DNA of 64,000 nt from Sphingomicrobium aestuariivivum (GCF_024721585.1 NZ_CP102629.1:2281961-2345960), one strand, 5' to 3'; shown: positions 16,601 to 26,004, counted from the first letter of the stretch. The notes: a model not told the origin generated them from the letters alone. Program-made: numbers and translations.

Positions 16601-17152
16601 TTAGCGCTTCGAGAACTGGAACGAACGACGTGCCTTCGCACGGCCGTACTTCTTACGCTCGACCACGCGGCTGTCGCGGGTCAGGAAGCCCGCGCGCTTG
16701 ACGGTGGTGCGCAGCGCCGGCTCGTACTTGGCGAGCGCCTGGGCGATGCCGTGCAGCACCGCGCCGGCCTGGCCCGAAAGGCCGCCGCCCTTGACGGTGG
16801 CGATCACGTCATACTGGCCGGCACGATCGGTGATACCGAAAGGCTGGTTGATGACGAGACGCTGCGTCGGACGCGCGAAGTAGACGGCCTGGTCGCGGCC
16901 GTTGATGGTGATCTTGCCCGAACCCGGCTTGACCCAGACGCGGGCGACCGCGTCCTTGCGGCGACCGGTGGCGTAGGCGCGGCCATACTGGTCGAGCTCC
17001 TGCTCGCGCAGCGGCGCTTCCTCGACGACCGGTGCTTCGACGGTTTCGCCTTCGACCGCTTCCGGAGCGGTGACGGTTTCTTCCTTGGTCGTGCCCTGCT
17101 GGCCCTTGGTCAGGTCCTTGAGGTCCTCGAGACCCTTCTTTTCGTCAGCCAT
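16601..17152 (-). CDS. rpsI: 30S ribosomal protein S9 with acidic N-terminal extension
   Basis: A 183-aa protein. The last 130 residues are canonical S9 ([39 protein letters not shown], ending [11 protein letters not shown], the conserved C-terminal tail that reaches toward the P-site tRNA). The first 50 residues are an extra segment rich in Glu, Thr and Val, absent from E. coli S9. Such extensions occur in sphingomonads. Its ATG overlaps the rplM stop (TAATG), the usual L13-S9 operon order, and a strong terminator follows. Confidence 0.97.
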   Translation of the reverse strand: MADEKKGLEDLKDLTKGQQGTTKEETVTAPEAVEGETVEAPVVEEAPLREQELDQYGRAYATGRRKDAVARVWVKPGSGKITINGRDQAVYFARPTQRLVINQPFGITDRAGQYDVIATVKGGGLSGQAGAVLHGIAQALAKYEPALRTTVKRAGFLTRDSRVVERKKYGRAKARRSFQFSKR

Positions 17153-17631
17153 TACGCACCCACCTTGTTCTTGCGGCTCATCGACGCGACGTCGAGCGTT
17201 TCGGGGTTCTGGCCACCGTGCGGATGCTCGGTGCCGTTGTAGAGATGAAGGTTCTTCATGACCGCACGGCCCAGCGGGCCACGGGGAACCATGTTCTTCA
17301 CGGCCTTCTCAAGCACGCGCTCGGGGAACTTGCCTTCGAGGATCTTCGCCGGCGTGGTTTCCTTGATGCCGCCGGCATAGCCGGTGTGCTTGTAATAGGT
17401 CTTGGTGTTCGCCTTGTCCGAGGTGAAGCGGACCTTGTCGGCGTTGATCACGACGACATGGTCGCCGCAATCGACGTGCGGCGTGAAGCTCGGCTTGTGC
17501 TTGCCACGGATGTGGTTGGCGATGATCGCGGCGAGACGGCCGACGACCAGGTTTTCGGCATCAATGATGTGCCATTTCTTCTCGACCTCGGCCGGCTTGG
17601 CCGGCTTGGTGGTCTTCATCAGCGCCTTCAT
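17152..17631 (-). CDS. rplM: 50S ribosomal protein L13
   Basis: A 159-aa L13 with [20 protein letters not shown], the [12 protein letters not shown] strand and [20 protein letters not shown]. The start at 17631 gives MKALMKTTK and follows a GGGAG site; an ATG four codons later is a minor alternative. First gene of the L13-S9 operon. Confidence 0.97.
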   Translation of the reverse strand: MKALMKTTKPAKPAEVEKKWHIIDAENLVVGRLAAIIANHIRGKHKPSFTPHVDCGDHVVVINADKVRFTSDKANTKTYYKHTGYAGGIKETTPAKILEGKFPERVLEKAVKNMVPRGPLGRAVMKNLHLYNGTEHPHGGQNPETLDVASMSRKNKVGA

Positions 17632-17692
17632 GGCCTGATCTCCCGTTGAAAAATACGAAAGGCACGGGGACGAACCCATGCCGTTGGGCGCG

Positions 17693-17721
17693 CTAATGAC
17701 GATTTCACCCGATTAAGTCAA
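17693..17721 (-). promoter_or_regulatory. Candidate promoter of rplM-rpsI
   Basis: Minus strand: TTGACT (17721-17716), 17 nt, CATTAG (17698-17693), about 60 nt before the rplM start. The -35 box is good and the -10 box is weak. Confidence 0.45.
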
Positions 17722-17780
17722 GCAATCCGCATGGTTGCTGGCGGGTAATATGATACCGCGCCTGTGCGGCCTGGCCCGTT

Positions 17781-18128
17781 TCAGGCGATCGTCACGGGGT
17801 CGGCCGGTCCCGAATTCTCGAGGATCCAGTCGTGATAGTCGCCCGGTGCCTTGGCGATCGGCCAGACGGTGATGGCGGGGACCGAGAAGCCGTGGAGGTC
17901 TTTCACCCGCGCGATGAGCGCGTCGGTGCAGTCCATCGTCGTCTTGGCGATCACGGGGAATTCGGCGCCCGTCTCGATCTGGCCTTCCCACCGATAGATC
18001 GACTTGGCCTGCCCGAGGATGTTGCAGCAGGCGGCATGGCGTTCCTCGACGAGGGTGCGCGCGATCTCCTGCGCCTCGCCGAGCGCCGAACACATGATGA
18101 AAACCGAGACGGGCTGGCGGTCGATCAT
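17781..18128 (-). CDS. cutA: Divalent cation tolerance protein CutA
   Basis: A 115-aa small trimeric protein with the family features: MCSALGEAQEIARTLVEERHAACCNI, then SIYRWEGQIETGAEFPVIAKT and the C-terminal VPAITVWPI. Copper tolerance gave the name, but the true biochemical role is uncertain. The ATG overlaps the ctaA stop by 4 nt (ATGA). Downstream of ctaA, whose heme A product serves a copper-containing oxidase. Confidence 0.92.
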   Translation of the reverse strand: MIDRQPVSVFIMCSALGEAQEIARTLVEERHAACCNILGQAKSIYRWEGQIETGAEFPVIAKTTMDCTDALIARVKDLHGFSVPAITVWPIAKAPGDYHDWILENSGPADPVTIA

Positions 18129-19171
18129 CGGGCTGTCCCTACGATATGCGCGCCCCAGGCGACGGCGCCGACGAGCAGCGCTCCGACGGCCTGGTGGCTG
18201 GCGGCAAGGACGATGTTCATGCCGCTCATCACGGTAGCGATGCCGAGCAGGATCTGGATGCCGAAGGCCGAGTGGATGGCGATCGAGGCGCGGCGGTCGA
18301 GGGGCTTCACGCGTCGCGCCAGCACGATCAGCGCGGCGACCGCCACCCACGCCCACCAGCGGTGCAGCCAGTGAATGAGGAAGGGGTCGTGGGTGAGCGC
18401 GTAGAGCGGCCCCATCGCCCAGTCGATGCCGGCGGGCCAGATCGCGTCGTTCATCAGCGGCCATTCGGTGGTGATATAGCCCGCATCGAGCCCCGCCACC
18501 CACGCGCCGAGCAGCAGCTGGACGAAGAGGATGAGGCTGACGCCGATCGACAGGCCGGTGAGACGCGCGGGGACGGTGTCGCCCTTGGCGAGCTGGCGCA
18601 GGTCGAGCGCGGTCCAGACGAGGCCGGCAAGGATGAACAGGGCGGTGAGGAGGTGCGCCGAGAGGCGGAAGTGCGAGACGTCGGTGCGGTCGACGAGACC
18701 CGACTGGACCATGAACCAGCCAAGCGCGCCCTGGCTGGCACCCAGCGCGAGGAGCGCGAGGAGGCGCGGCTTGTAGCCCTTGGGGATGGCCTTGCGAATC
18801 CAGAACCACGCCAGCGGGACGGCGAAGGCGAGACCGACGAGGCGGCCGAGAAGGCGGTGGAACCACTCCCAGAAATAGATGAACTTGTAGCTGGAGAGCG
18901 TCATGCCCGCGGGGCCGTTGATCTCGATATATTCGGGGGTCTGGCGGTAGAGCGCGAACTGCTCTTCCCAGGCCGCCTCGCTCATCGGCGGCAGGGTGCC
19001 GGTGACGAGGTCCCAGCGGGTAATCGAAAGGCCGCTTTCGGTCAGGCGGGTGATGCCGCCGACGACGACCATGAGGAAGACGAGGCCGGCCACCGCCATC
19101 AGCCAGTTGGCGATGGCGACGGGGCGGATCGTAGCGCCCTGCGGCGCGGTAAGCGGACGGTCCATGTTCAT
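18125..19171 (-). CDS. ctaA: Heme A synthase, COX15/CtaA family
   Basis: A 348-aa inner-membrane protein with about eight helices in two halves. Heme-ligand histidines are visible in FWEWFHRLLGRLVG and later in HWLHRWWAWV, and the loop motif GGITRLTESGLSITRW is typical. It oxidises heme O to heme A for cytochrome aa3-type oxidases. MNMDRP is the likely start (a second ATG lies two codons in). It is followed by cutA in the same operon. Confidence 0.93.
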   Translation of the reverse strand: MNMDRPLTAPQGATIRPVAIANWLMAVAGLVFLMVVVGGITRLTESGLSITRWDLVTGTLPPMSEAAWEEQFALYRQTPEYIEINGPAGMTLSSYKFIYFWEWFHRLLGRLVGLAFAVPLAWFWIRKAIPKGYKPRLLALLALGASQGALGWFMVQSGLVDRTDVSHFRLSAHLLTALFILAGLVWTALDLRQLAKGDTVPARLTGLSIGVSLILFVQLLLGAWVAGLDAGYITTEWPLMNDAIWPAGIDWAMGPLYALTHDPFLIHWLHRWWAWVAVAALIVLARRVKPLDRRASIAIHSAFGIQILLGIATVMSGMNIVLAASHQAVGALLVGAVAWGAHIVGTAR

Positions 19172-19290
19172 GGCCGCGCGCTATGCCGCGAAACGATGCG
19201 ATAGAAAAGGGGAACCAAGGGCTTAGCCCCCGGCGATATGGGCGAAAACGCCGTTCGTCGGAAAAATTCGCCTTTTGATGCGATGTGATA

Positions 19291-19319
19291 TTGTCTCTTT
19301 AACCCCTGCTGCCTATATG
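19291..19319 (+). promoter_or_regulatory. Candidate promoter of the MerC-like/Zur genes
   Basis: TTGTCTC (19291-19297), 14 nt, CCTATATG (19312-19319), matching the TTGACGS-N-GCTANAWC pattern. The ATG of the next gene is only 8 nt after the -10 box, so the transcript may be leaderless. The core TTAACCCC..GC..CCTATA is shared with the promoter at 1481-1507. Confidence 0.45.
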
Positions 19320-19326
19320 CGGGGCC

Positions 19327-19695
19327 ATGAACGCGATCCTGCGCCAACCCGCGACTCTCGACCGCCTGGCCATCGGCCTGTCGGGGCTGTGCCTAATGCA
19401 CTGCCTCGCGACCGCCGTATTGGTGGCGACGCTGGCGAGCGCGGGCGGCCTGCTCGGCTCGGAAATCATCCATGAAGGCGGGCTGGCGGTCGCCATGCTG
19501 CTCGGCACCGTGGCGCTTGGCCGCGGCATCCGCGAACATGGCTATATGATGCCGAGCGCGGTCGGCGGGCTGGGGCTCGGCGTGATGGGCGGGGCGCTGA
19601 CCCTGCCGCATGACGGCACCGAGCTTGTCGCCACCATGGTCGGCGTCGGTATCCTCGCGCTCGGCCACCGCCTCAACGACATGGCACGCGACTAG
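19327..19695 (+). CDS. MerC-domain membrane protein
   Basis: A 122-aa protein with about four short hydrophobic segments. The MerC-like start is RLAIGLSGLCLMHCLATAV, with two cysteines and a histidine in the first helix (LCLMHC) that could bind metal. It lacks the second cysteine pair of true mercury-uptake MerC, so mercury transport is doubtful. It lies directly upstream of a Zur-like regulator, so a role in zinc or other metal handling is plausible. The ATG has only GGGG just upstream. Confidence 0.75.
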   Translation: MNAILRQPATLDRLAIGLSGLCLMHCLATAVLVATLASAGGLLGSEIIHEGGLAVAMLLGTVALGRGIREHGYMMPSAVGGLGLGVMGGALTLPHDGTELVATMVGVGILALGHRLNDMARD

Positions 19696-19753
19696 GCACG
19701 CGCGACGAGCCGGATCGCTTGCGGCAGGCACGGCGAGCGCTTATCTAGGCGTC

Positions 19754-20224
19754 ATGGCCGAGAAGCATGCACATCACCACCACGCCCATCATGGCAATGA
19801 CCTGCGCGAAGCCGCGCGGGCGCAGATGGTCGAAAAGGGCGAGCAGTGGACCGACATGCGCGCTGCCGTGTTCGATGCGCTCGCCACCTTCGACCAACCC
19901 GCATCGGCCTATGATATCGCCGAAAAGGTCGGGCAGGCGCGCGGCAAGCGGGTCGCGGCCAACAGTGTCTATCGCATCCTCGACCTGTTCGTCGGCACGA
20001 ACCTTGCCGCCCGCGTCGAAAGCGCCAACGCCTATGTCGCCAACGAGCATCCGGGCTGCCTGCACGACTGCATCTTCCTGATCTGCGACGATTGCGGCAA
20101 GGCGACCCATCTCGACAATGACGCCATCTCGGGCGGCGTGCGCGATGCCGCCGCGGGCACGGGCTTCAAGCCCAAACGCCCCGTGATCGAGGTGCGCGGC
20201 ACTTGCGAGGACTGCGGCGACTAA
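19754..20224 (+). CDS. zur: Fur-family regulator, Zur-like, with His-rich N-terminus
   Basis: A 156-aa Fur-superfamily repressor. The winged helix ([34 protein letters not shown]) is followed by the dimerisation domain with the structural zinc cysteines CDDCG near residue 115 and CEDCG at the very end. A stretch HAHHHHAHH at residues 5-13 is an added metal-binding tail. Zur rather than Fur is suggested by the alignment style and the zinc-like neighbour, not proven. Likely co-transcribed with the MerC-like gene. Confidence 0.82.
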   Translation: MAEKHAHHHHAHHGNDLREAARAQMVEKGEQWTDMRAAVFDALATFDQPASAYDIAEKVGQARGKRVAANSVYRILDLFVGTNLAARVESANAYVANEHPGCLHDCIFLICDDCGKATHLDNDAISGGVRDAAAGTGFKPKRPVIEVRGTCEDCGD

Positions 20225-20235
20225 GCCTTTAGTCG
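20218..20235 (+). terminator. Weak hairpin terminator candidate after zur
   Basis: CGACTAA - GCCT - TTAGTCG, a 7-bp perfect stem overlapping the zur stop codon, followed by GTCCTTTTAGG with only a short T run. Confidence 0.4.
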
Positions 20236-20285
20236 GTCCTTTTAGGCTGATGACACGTCCTTACAGGGGCGTTAGGAATGGACCC

Positions 20286-22208
20286 ATGAGCACACGCCCC
20301 GACACCCCGCTGCTGGACACGGTCCACTATCCTTCCGACATCCGAAAGCTCGACAAGAGCCAGCTGCGGCAATTGTCCGACGAGCTGCGGGCAGAGATGG
20401 TCGATGCCGTCTCGACCTCGGGCGGGCATCTCGGTTCGGGGCTCGGCGTGGTCGAGCTGACGGTGGCGATCCATTATGTCTTCGACACGCCCGACGACCG
20501 GCTGATCTGGGACGTTGGCCATCAATGCTACCCGCACAAGATCGTCACGGGGCGGCGCGACCGCATCCGCACCATCCGCCAGGGCGGGGGGCTTTCGGGC
20601 TTCACCAAGCGTGCCGAGAGCGAATATGACCCCTTCGGCGCGGCGCACTCGTCGACCTCCATTTCGGCGGGTGTCGGCTTTGCCGTCGCCAACAAGCTTG
20701 CCGACCGCCCGGGCCGCGCCATCGCGGTGATCGGCGATGGTTCGATGAGCGCGGGCCTCGCTTATGAGGCCATGAACAATGCCGAGCAGGCGGGTAACCG
20801 CCTCGTCGTCATTCTCAATGACAATGACATGTCGATCGCGCCGCCCGTCGGCGGCCTGTCGCATTATCTCGCGCGGCTGGTGTCGAGCGAAGCCTATCTC
20901 GGCGTGCGCGACTTCGCCTCGCGCCTCATCCGCCGTATTTCCAAGCGCGTCCACAAGAGCGCGTCCAAGGCCGAGGAATATGCCCGCGGCATGGTCACCG
21001 GCGGCACGCTGTTCGAGGAACTGGGCTTCTATTATGTCGGCCCCGTCGACGGCCATGACATCGAGACGCTTGTCGACATCCTCGAGAACGTCCGCGACGC
21101 CGAGGAAGGCCCGATCCTCGTCCATGCCCGCACCGTGAAGGGCAAGGGTTACGAGCCCGCCGAAAATGCCGCCGACAAATATCATGGCGTGGCCAAGTTC
21201 GACGTCGTGTCGGGCGAGCAGAAGAAGTCGTCCGGCGGCCCGCCGAGCTACACCAAGGTCTTCGCCAACGCGCTCATCGCCGAGGCCGAGAAGGACGAGA
21301 AGATCGTCGGCATCACCGCCGCCATGCCGTCCGGCACCGGCATGGACGCCTTCGAGAAAGCCTTCCCCGACCGGATGTTCGACGTCGGTATCGCCGAGCA
21401 GCATGCGGTCTGCTTTGCCGCGGGCCTCGCCGCACAGGGGCACAAGCCTTTCTGCGCCATCTATTCGACCTTCCTCCAGCGCGCCTATGACCAGGTCGTC
21501 CATGACGTGGCGATCCAGAATTTGCCCGTGCGTTTCGCGATGGACCGCGCCGGTCTCGTCGGCGCCGACGGCTGCACCCATGCGGGCAGCTTCGACCTCG
21601 CCTATCTCTGCACGCTGCCCAATTTCGTGGTGATGGCGGCCTCGGACGAGGCCGAGCTCACGCACATGGTCCACACCATGGCGCATTATGACGATGGCCC
21701 CATCGCGGTTCGCTATCCGCGCGGCGCGGGCACGGGGGTCGAGATCCCCGCGCAGCCACAGCTCCTCGAGATCGGCAAGGGCCGCATCGTCAAGGAAGGC
21801 AAGACCGTCGCGCTCCTCAACCTCGGCACCCGCCTCGAGGAGTGCCATAAGGCTGCCGCGCAGCTCGAGGCCAAGGGCCTCAGCGTCACCATCGCCGACC
21901 TGCGCTTTGCCAAGCCGCTCGACGAGGCGCTGATCCGCGACCTCCTGTCGCGCCACGAAGTCGCGGTGACCATCGAGGAAGCGGCGGTGGGCGGTTTCGG
22001 TGCACATGTGCTGACGATGGCGTCCGATGCGGGGCTGACCGATGCGGGCCTCAAGATCCGCACCATGCGCCTGCCCGACACTTTCCAGGACCAGGACGCG
22101 CCCGACAAGCAGTATGAAGAGGCCGGTCTCACCGCGCCCGACATCGTCGAGACCGTGCTGACGGCCCTCAAGCGCAACGACGTGCGCGACGAAGGAGTGG
22201 TCGCCTGA
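20286..22208 (+). CDS. dxs: 1-deoxy-D-xylulose-5-phosphate synthase
   Basis: A 640-aa thiamine-diphosphate enzyme that makes DXP from pyruvate and glyceraldehyde 3-phosphate, the first step of the MEP isoprenoid route. Visible blocks are [31 protein letters not shown], the ThDP motif [19 protein letters not shown], the pyrimidine domain [21 protein letters not shown] with the catalytic Glu, and the transketolase C-terminal part. The ATG giving [10 protein letters not shown] matches usual starts better than the upstream codon at 20250. Its stop overlaps the dgkA start. Confidence 0.97.
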   Translation: MSTRPDTPLLDTVHYPSDIRKLDKSQLRQLSDELRAEMVDAVSTSGGHLGSGLGVVELTVAIHYVFDTPDDRLIWDVGHQCYPHKIVTGRRDRIRTIRQGGGLSGFTKRAESEYDPFGAAHSSTSISAGVGFAVANKLADRPGRAIAVIGDGSMSAGLAYEAMNNAEQAGNRLVVILNDNDMSIAPPVGGLSHYLARLVSSEAYLGVRDFASRLIRRISKRVHKSASKAEEYARGMVTGGTLFEELGFYYVGPVDGHDIETLVDILENVRDAEEGPILVHARTVKGKGYEPAENAADKYHGVAKFDVVSGEQKKSSGGPPSYTKVFANALIAEAEKDEKIVGITAAMPSGTGMDAFEKAFPDRMFDVGIAEQHAVCFAAGLAAQGHKPFCAIYSTFLQRAYDQVVHDVAIQNLPVRFAMDRAGLVGADGCTHAGSFDLAYLCTLPNFVVMAASDEAELTHMVHTMAHYDDGPIAVRYPRGAGTGVEIPAQPQLLEIGKGRIVKEGKTVALLNLGTRLEECHKAAAQLEAKGLSVTIADLRFAKPLDEALIRDLLSRHEVAVTIEEAAVGGFGAHVLTMASDAGLTDAGLKIRTMRLPDTFQDQDAPDKQYEEAGLTAPDIVETVLTALKRNDVRDEGVVA

Positions 22209-22588
22209 GCGACGCGCGCTTCACCATTGCCGGACGGCTGAAAGCCTTCACCTTCGCCTTGAAGGGGCTGAAGACGCTCTGGGCCGAGGAGCCGACGACA
22301 CGCTTCCATGCCGTCACCAGCATCGCGACCCTGCTCGCCGCGCTCGCGCTCGGTCTTGCGCGATGGGAATGGGCGCTGATCGTGATCATGATCGGGCTGG
22401 TCTGGTTCGCCGAGGCCGTCAACACGGCGATCGAGCGGCTTGCCGATGCCGTCACGCTCGAGCACCATCCCCTGATCGGTAAGGCCAAGGATGTCGCCTC
22501 GACCTCGGTGTTCCTCGCCAGCCTGACGGCGGCGGCCATTGGCGCGGTGGTGTTCGTCCCGCACATCGCGGCTCTGGTCGATGGATAG
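22205..22588 (+). CDS. dgkA: Diacylglycerol/undecaprenol kinase family protein (probable CTG start)
   Basis: A 127-aa membrane protein of the DgkA family with three helices and the active-site block [17 protein letters not shown] near residues 65-80, followed by [20 protein letters not shown]. It phosphorylates diacylglycerol or undecaprenol. The family N-terminus ([20 protein letters not shown]) is encoded upstream of the only near start, TTG at 22259. The one codon that fits is CTG at 22205, overlapping the dxs stop (CTGA) and sitting 7 nt after a strong GAAGGAG site. Confidence 0.85.
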   Translation: MSDARFTIAGRLKAFTFALKGLKTLWAEEPTTRFHAVTSIATLLAALALGLARWEWALIVIMIGLVWFAEAVNTAIERLADAVTLEHHPLIGKAKDVASTSVFLASLTAAAIGAVVFVPHIAALVDG

Positions 22589-23714
22589 CGGCGAGCGCCG
22601 CGTCTTGCCTCATTATCTCGGGTGGCGCCGCTGGGTGATCCACGGCCTGGGTGCGCTGGGCCTGCTGCTCGCACTGGTCGCCTTCCTGCCCGCCTGGCAG
22701 ACGGACCTGTGGTTCATCCGCATCTTCGACTATCCGCGCATGCAACTGGGTGTTGCAGGTCTCGTCGTCGCCTTTCTCTACGCGATCCTCACGCCGGACA
22801 TCCGGCGCGGACGGTCGCTGTTTGTCTTTTCGGTGCTGCTCGTCGCGACGGCCTGGCAGTTTCTCCACGCCGCCCGGTTCCTGTGGCTCTACCCCAACGA
22901 GGTCGCCGGCGCGGACAATTGCGCCCCGGACAAGCAGCTATCCATGCTGGGCGCCAATGTGCTGATCGAGAACGAGGATTATCCCGCGATGTTGCGCGTG
23001 GCAGAGGCCGAGCAGGTCGACCTCATCCTGCTGACCGAGAGCGATGCGGCGTGGCAGGAGGCAATGCGCCCGCTGCACGAGGCCTATCCCTATCGCATCG
23101 CCGTGCCGCTCGAGAACAGTTACGGCATGCACCTCTATTCGCGCCTCCCGATGACCGGGGAGGTGAAATATCGCGTTCAGGACGACATCCCCTCGATCGA
23201 CGCGCGGGTCACCATGCGCGATGGAAGCGAGATCATCCTTTATGCCATTCACCCCGAACCGCCCCGTCCCGGCGACGATACCGGCGAGCGCGATGCCGAA
23301 CTGGTTCTGGTCGGACGGGAGGCGCGTGACGAGGGTGGTGCGTCCATCATCCTCGGCGATCTGAACGATGTCGCCTGGTCCAGGACGACCAAGTTGTTCC
23401 TCGAGGTTTCGGGAAGCAGGGATCCCCGCGTCGGCCGTCGCCTGATGCCGACCTTCAACGCCAATTGGCCGATGATGCGCTGGCCGCTGGATCACATGTT
23501 TCTCTCGCCGCATTGGGGGTTGGTCGAGATGGACCGGCTGGAGCATATCGGTTCCGACCATTTTCCCGTAAGATTCACTGTCTGCCTCGTGCGCGATGCG
23601 GAAGAGCGGCTACTGGCGCGCGATGCCGACAGCGAGGCCGAAGCCGAAGCGAGCGAGCAATTGCAGGAAGGGCGCGAGGAAGAGGCGACCGAGGTCGATG
23701 GCAAGAAATATTAG
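22581..23714 (+). CDS. Membrane-anchored endonuclease/exonuclease/phosphatase (EEP) family protein
   Basis: A 377-aa protein with three N-terminal transmembrane helices (about residues 15-95) and then an EEP (DNase I-like) domain facing the periplasm. Catalytic signatures are visible: LTESDAAW (metal-binding Glu), HPEPPRP, ILGDLNDVAWS, LDHMFLS and GSDHFPV. The tail after residue 340 is very acidic (EAEAEASEQLQEG). The substrate could be nucleic acid or a phosphoester lipid head group. Its ATG lies 8 nt inside the dgkA gene. Confidence 0.87.
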   Translation: MDSGERRVLPHYLGWRRWVIHGLGALGLLLALVAFLPAWQTDLWFIRIFDYPRMQLGVAGLVVAFLYAILTPDIRRGRSLFVFSVLLVATAWQFLHAARFLWLYPNEVAGADNCAPDKQLSMLGANVLIENEDYPAMLRVAEAEQVDLILLTESDAAWQEAMRPLHEAYPYRIAVPLENSYGMHLYSRLPMTGEVKYRVQDDIPSIDARVTMRDGSEIILYAIHPEPPRPGDDTGERDAELVLVGREARDEGGASIILGDLNDVAWSRTTKLFLEVSGSRDPRVGRRLMPTFNANWPMMRWPLDHMFLSPHWGLVEMDRLEHIGSDHFPVRFTVCLVRDAEERLLARDADSEAEAEASEQLQEGREEEATEVDGKKY

Positions 23715-23725
23715 TGTCCGTCATG

Positions 23726-23762
23726 AAGGTGCCGAACCCGTGGCATCGAGCGGGCGCACCTT
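23726..23762 (+). terminator. Hairpin after the EEP gene, possible terminator
   Basis: AAGGTGC (23726-23732) pairs with GCACCTT (23756-23762), with an inner CCCG/CGGG pair. No T run follows, so it may be an RNA-end structure rather than an intrinsic terminator. The rest of the 115-nt gap to the next gene shows nothing else. Confidence 0.3.
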
Positions 23763-23829
23763 CCGGTCGCCGCGGATCGCCTTTACGCTCATCGCCTCTT
23801 AGGGAATTTGCGGCAGGACAGCATCCAAC

Positions 23830-24426
23830 ATGAGCGAGCTGCCAACCGAACCGATCACGCTGGAAGCCAGGACGCTGAGCACCCATCCGCGCTGGCAGCT
23901 GCCGCTCGCGCTGGCGGCGGTGCCGATTGCGGGATGGCTTGCGGGGCTGTTCGGCCAGCCGCCGGTCACGGGGCTCATCCTGTGGGGCCTGCTCGCGCTG
24001 CCCGTCACTGTCATGGTCGCCATCGCGCTCATCCTGCGTCCCTCGAACCGCAGGTTGGGGCTGCGCATCCACGCCGAGGGCTTCTTCTACCCTGCCTACA
24101 AGGACAGCGAGTTCAGCTGGAACGAGGTGGAGGACGTGAAAGTGCTGGGCGCGGGCGATGGCGAGGCGGTTCTGTTCGCGCTGCACGATCCGCCGCATGG
24201 CGGGGGGAGCCGCGCCGTGGGCGTGTCGCGCATCTTCGGCTGGGGCAATTTCGGTATCCGCACCGATGATCTCGACTGCACGGTGGACGAGGTGGCGGCG
24301 GCGGCGGAGCGCAACTTCCGGCTCGCCAAGCGGGCGGGTCGCTTCAAGCGCCGCGAGGTGAGCCGCGATGCCGAGGGACGCCGCCATACGGTCGGATTCG
24401 GCACGGGGCGGGGCTTGAGGCTCTGA
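23830..24426 (+). CDS. Two-helix membrane protein of unknown function
   Basis: A 198-aa protein. Two hydrophobic helices (about residues 22-42 and 48-68) are followed by a cytoplasmic-looking domain with LGLRIHAEGFFYPAYKDSEFSWNEVEDVKVLG, a pattern like the small PH-like membrane proteins (a beta sheet with a conserved W-x-E-V). The C-terminal 50 residues are basic. I do not recognise a named family and assign no function. It lies between the EEP and TlyA genes on the same strand. Confidence 0.7.
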   Translation: MSELPTEPITLEARTLSTHPRWQLPLALAAVPIAGWLAGLFGQPPVTGLILWGLLALPVTVMVAIALILRPSNRRLGLRIHAEGFFYPAYKDSEFSWNEVEDVKVLGAGDGEAVLFALHDPPHGGGSRAVGVSRIFGWGNFGIRTDDLDCTVDEVAAAAERNFRLAKRAGRFKRREVSRDAEGRRHTVGFGTGRGLRL

Positions 24427-24464
24427 GTTGACAGGCGCGGGCCCGCGCCGCCAAGGGGAGGGCG

Positions 24465-25205
24465 ATGGCCAAGATACGCGCTGACCAGCTGCTCGTCGCT
24501 CGCGGGCTCGCCGAGACCCGGACGAAGGCACAGGCCTATATCCTGTCGGGCTATGTCTATACCGCCGAGCGCAAGATCGAGAAGGCGGGCGAACAGCTCA
24601 AGGAAGACGCCACGCTGGAAGTGCGTGGGCGCGAGCATCCGTGGGTCAGCCGCGGGGGCATCAAGCTCGATCACGGCCTCGACCATTTCGAGGTGGACGT
24701 GACCGGCATGACCGCGCTCGACGTTGGCTCGTCCACGGGCGGGTTCACCGATGTGCTGCTCACGCGTGGGGCCGCGAAAGTGTTCGCGGTGGATGTCGGC
24801 ACCAACCAGCTGGCGTGGAAGCTGCGCTCGGACGAGCGTGTCAGCGTCCACGAACAGACCAACGCGCGAACGTTGACGAGCGACATCATCACCGAGGCGC
24901 CCGACATCGTCGTGTGCGACGCCAGCTTCATCGCGCTGCACAAGGTGCTCGACGCCGCGCTCGACCTCGCGAGACCCGGCGCCTGGGCCGTCGTGCTTGT
25001 CAAACCGCAGTTCGAGGCGGGACGCGCCGAGGTCGGCAAGGGCGGCGTCGTCCGTGACCCTGCCGTGCACCGGCGCGTGTGCGACGAGGCGGCGAATTGG
25101 GTCGAAAGCAAGGGTTGGCGCCTATTGGGCGTCGAGAAAAGCCCGATCACGGGCCCCGAAGGCAATGTCGAGTTCCTGCTCGGCGCACGAAAGGAAGATG
25201 CATGA
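24465..25205 (+). CDS. tlyA: TlyA-family 2'-O-methyltransferase (S4 + FtsJ domains)
   Basis: A 246-aa protein. The N-terminal S4 RNA-binding domain (RADQLLVARGLAETRTKAQ) is followed by VSRGGIKLDHGL and an FtsJ-type methyltransferase domain with the SAM motif ALDVGSSTGGFTDVLL and the late motif VKPQFEAGR. The known TlyA methylates ribose in rRNA; the older hemolysin label is not supported by mechanism. A GGGGAGGG site precedes the ATG. The stop overlaps tspO (ATGA). Confidence 0.92.
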   Translation: MAKIRADQLLVARGLAETRTKAQAYILSGYVYTAERKIEKAGEQLKEDATLEVRGREHPWVSRGGIKLDHGLDHFEVDVTGMTALDVGSSTGGFTDVLLTRGAAKVFAVDVGTNQLAWKLRSDERVSVHEQTNARTLTSDIITEAPDIVVCDASFIALHKVLDAALDLARPGAWAVVLVKPQFEAGRAEVGKGGVVRDPAVHRRVCDEAANWVESKGWRLLGVEKSPITGPEGNVEFLLGARKEDA

Positions 25206-25708
25206 TCGAGAAACCCAGCCGTCCGTGGTGGAAATATGCGATCCTCTTTGTCCCGCTGATCGTCATCGGCGGGAGCGCCTCGGGCATCGGTTTCGGGCCC
25301 GACGAATGGTATCGGGACCTCGAGAAACCCGCCTTCCAGCCGCCCAATTACCTCTTCGGTATCGTCTGGCCGATCCTCTACGCGCTGCTCGGCGTGGCGA
25401 TCTCGATGATCCTTGCCAGCCCCAAGACGCCCAAGCGCGACGCGGCGATCGCCTTGTTCGTCATCCAGCTCGCGCTCAATTTCGCGTGGAGCTACGTTTT
25501 CTTCGGCGCGCATGCGATCGAGGTTGCCAAGTGGCATCTTGCCGCCATCCTCGTCATTGCGGCGCTCGCGGCAGGACGTTTCTTCCGTATTCGCCCCCTA
25601 GCCGGATGGCTGATGGTGCCCTATTTGCTGTGGCTGATCTTCGCCTTCACGCTCAACAGCGCGATTGTGGAACTGAACCCCGGGGTCTCCGAGCCCCTGT
25701 TCGGATAG
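25202..25708 (+). CDS. tspO: TspO/MBR-family membrane protein
   Basis: A 168-aa five-helix protein. Family signatures are WYRDLEKPAFQPPNYLFGIVW near residue 35, YALLGVAISM, and ALNFAWSYVFFGAH with the conserved Trp and Asn. TspO binds porphyrins and has been linked to tetrapyrrole and stress responses. Its ATG overlaps the tlyA stop by 4 nt. Confidence 0.92.
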   Translation: MIEKPSRPWWKYAILFVPLIVIGGSASGIGFGPDEWYRDLEKPAFQPPNYLFGIVWPILYALLGVAISMILASPKTPKRDAAIALFVIQLALNFAWSYVFFGAHAIEVAKWHLAAILVIAALAAGRFFRIRPLAGWLMVPYLLWLIFAFTLNSAIVELNPGVSEPLFG

Positions 25709-25722
25709 CAGGACGAGTAGAG

Positions 25723-26004
25723 ATGCAGAGCCAGAACAAGTTTTTCGACGATCTCGCCAAGGTGGTGAACGGCATGGCCGGCACGGTGGCGGGCATGGGT
25801 CGCGAGGCCGAAGCGGGGGTGAAGGACAAGCTGCGCGACCTCGTCGGGTCGGACGACATGGTCAGCCGCGACGAGTTCGAAGCGGTCAAGGCGATGGCGA
25901 TCAAGGCGCGCGAGGAGAACGAGCTTCTGAAGGCGCGCCTCGACGCGATGGAAGCCACCAAGGCTGCGCCCGCGCCCAAGAAGAAGCCCGCGCCCAAGAA
26001 GTGA
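25723..26004 (+). CDS. ubiK: UbiK-like accessory factor (BMFP domain)
   Basis: A 93-aa protein: an N-terminal amphipathic part (NKFFDDLAKVVNGMAGTVAG), then a coiled coil (DEFEAVKAMAIKAREENELLKARLDAME) and a Lys/Pro/Ala tail. This is the UbiK/BMFP layout; E. coli UbiK assists aerobic ubiquinone synthesis with the UbiJ lipid-binding factor. The assignment rests on architecture and residue pattern. It overlaps the YbjN gene by 4 nt (GTGA). Confidence 0.85.
   Translation: MQSQNKFFDDLAKVVNGMAGTVAGMGREAEAGVKDKLRDLVGSDDMVSRDEFEAVKAMAIKAREENELLKARLDAMEATKAAPAPKKKPAPKK

Noticed and set aside
24428..24450. Promoter TTGACAG before tlyA
   Set aside because: A good -35 box, but the matching -10 region is GC-only with no TA step.
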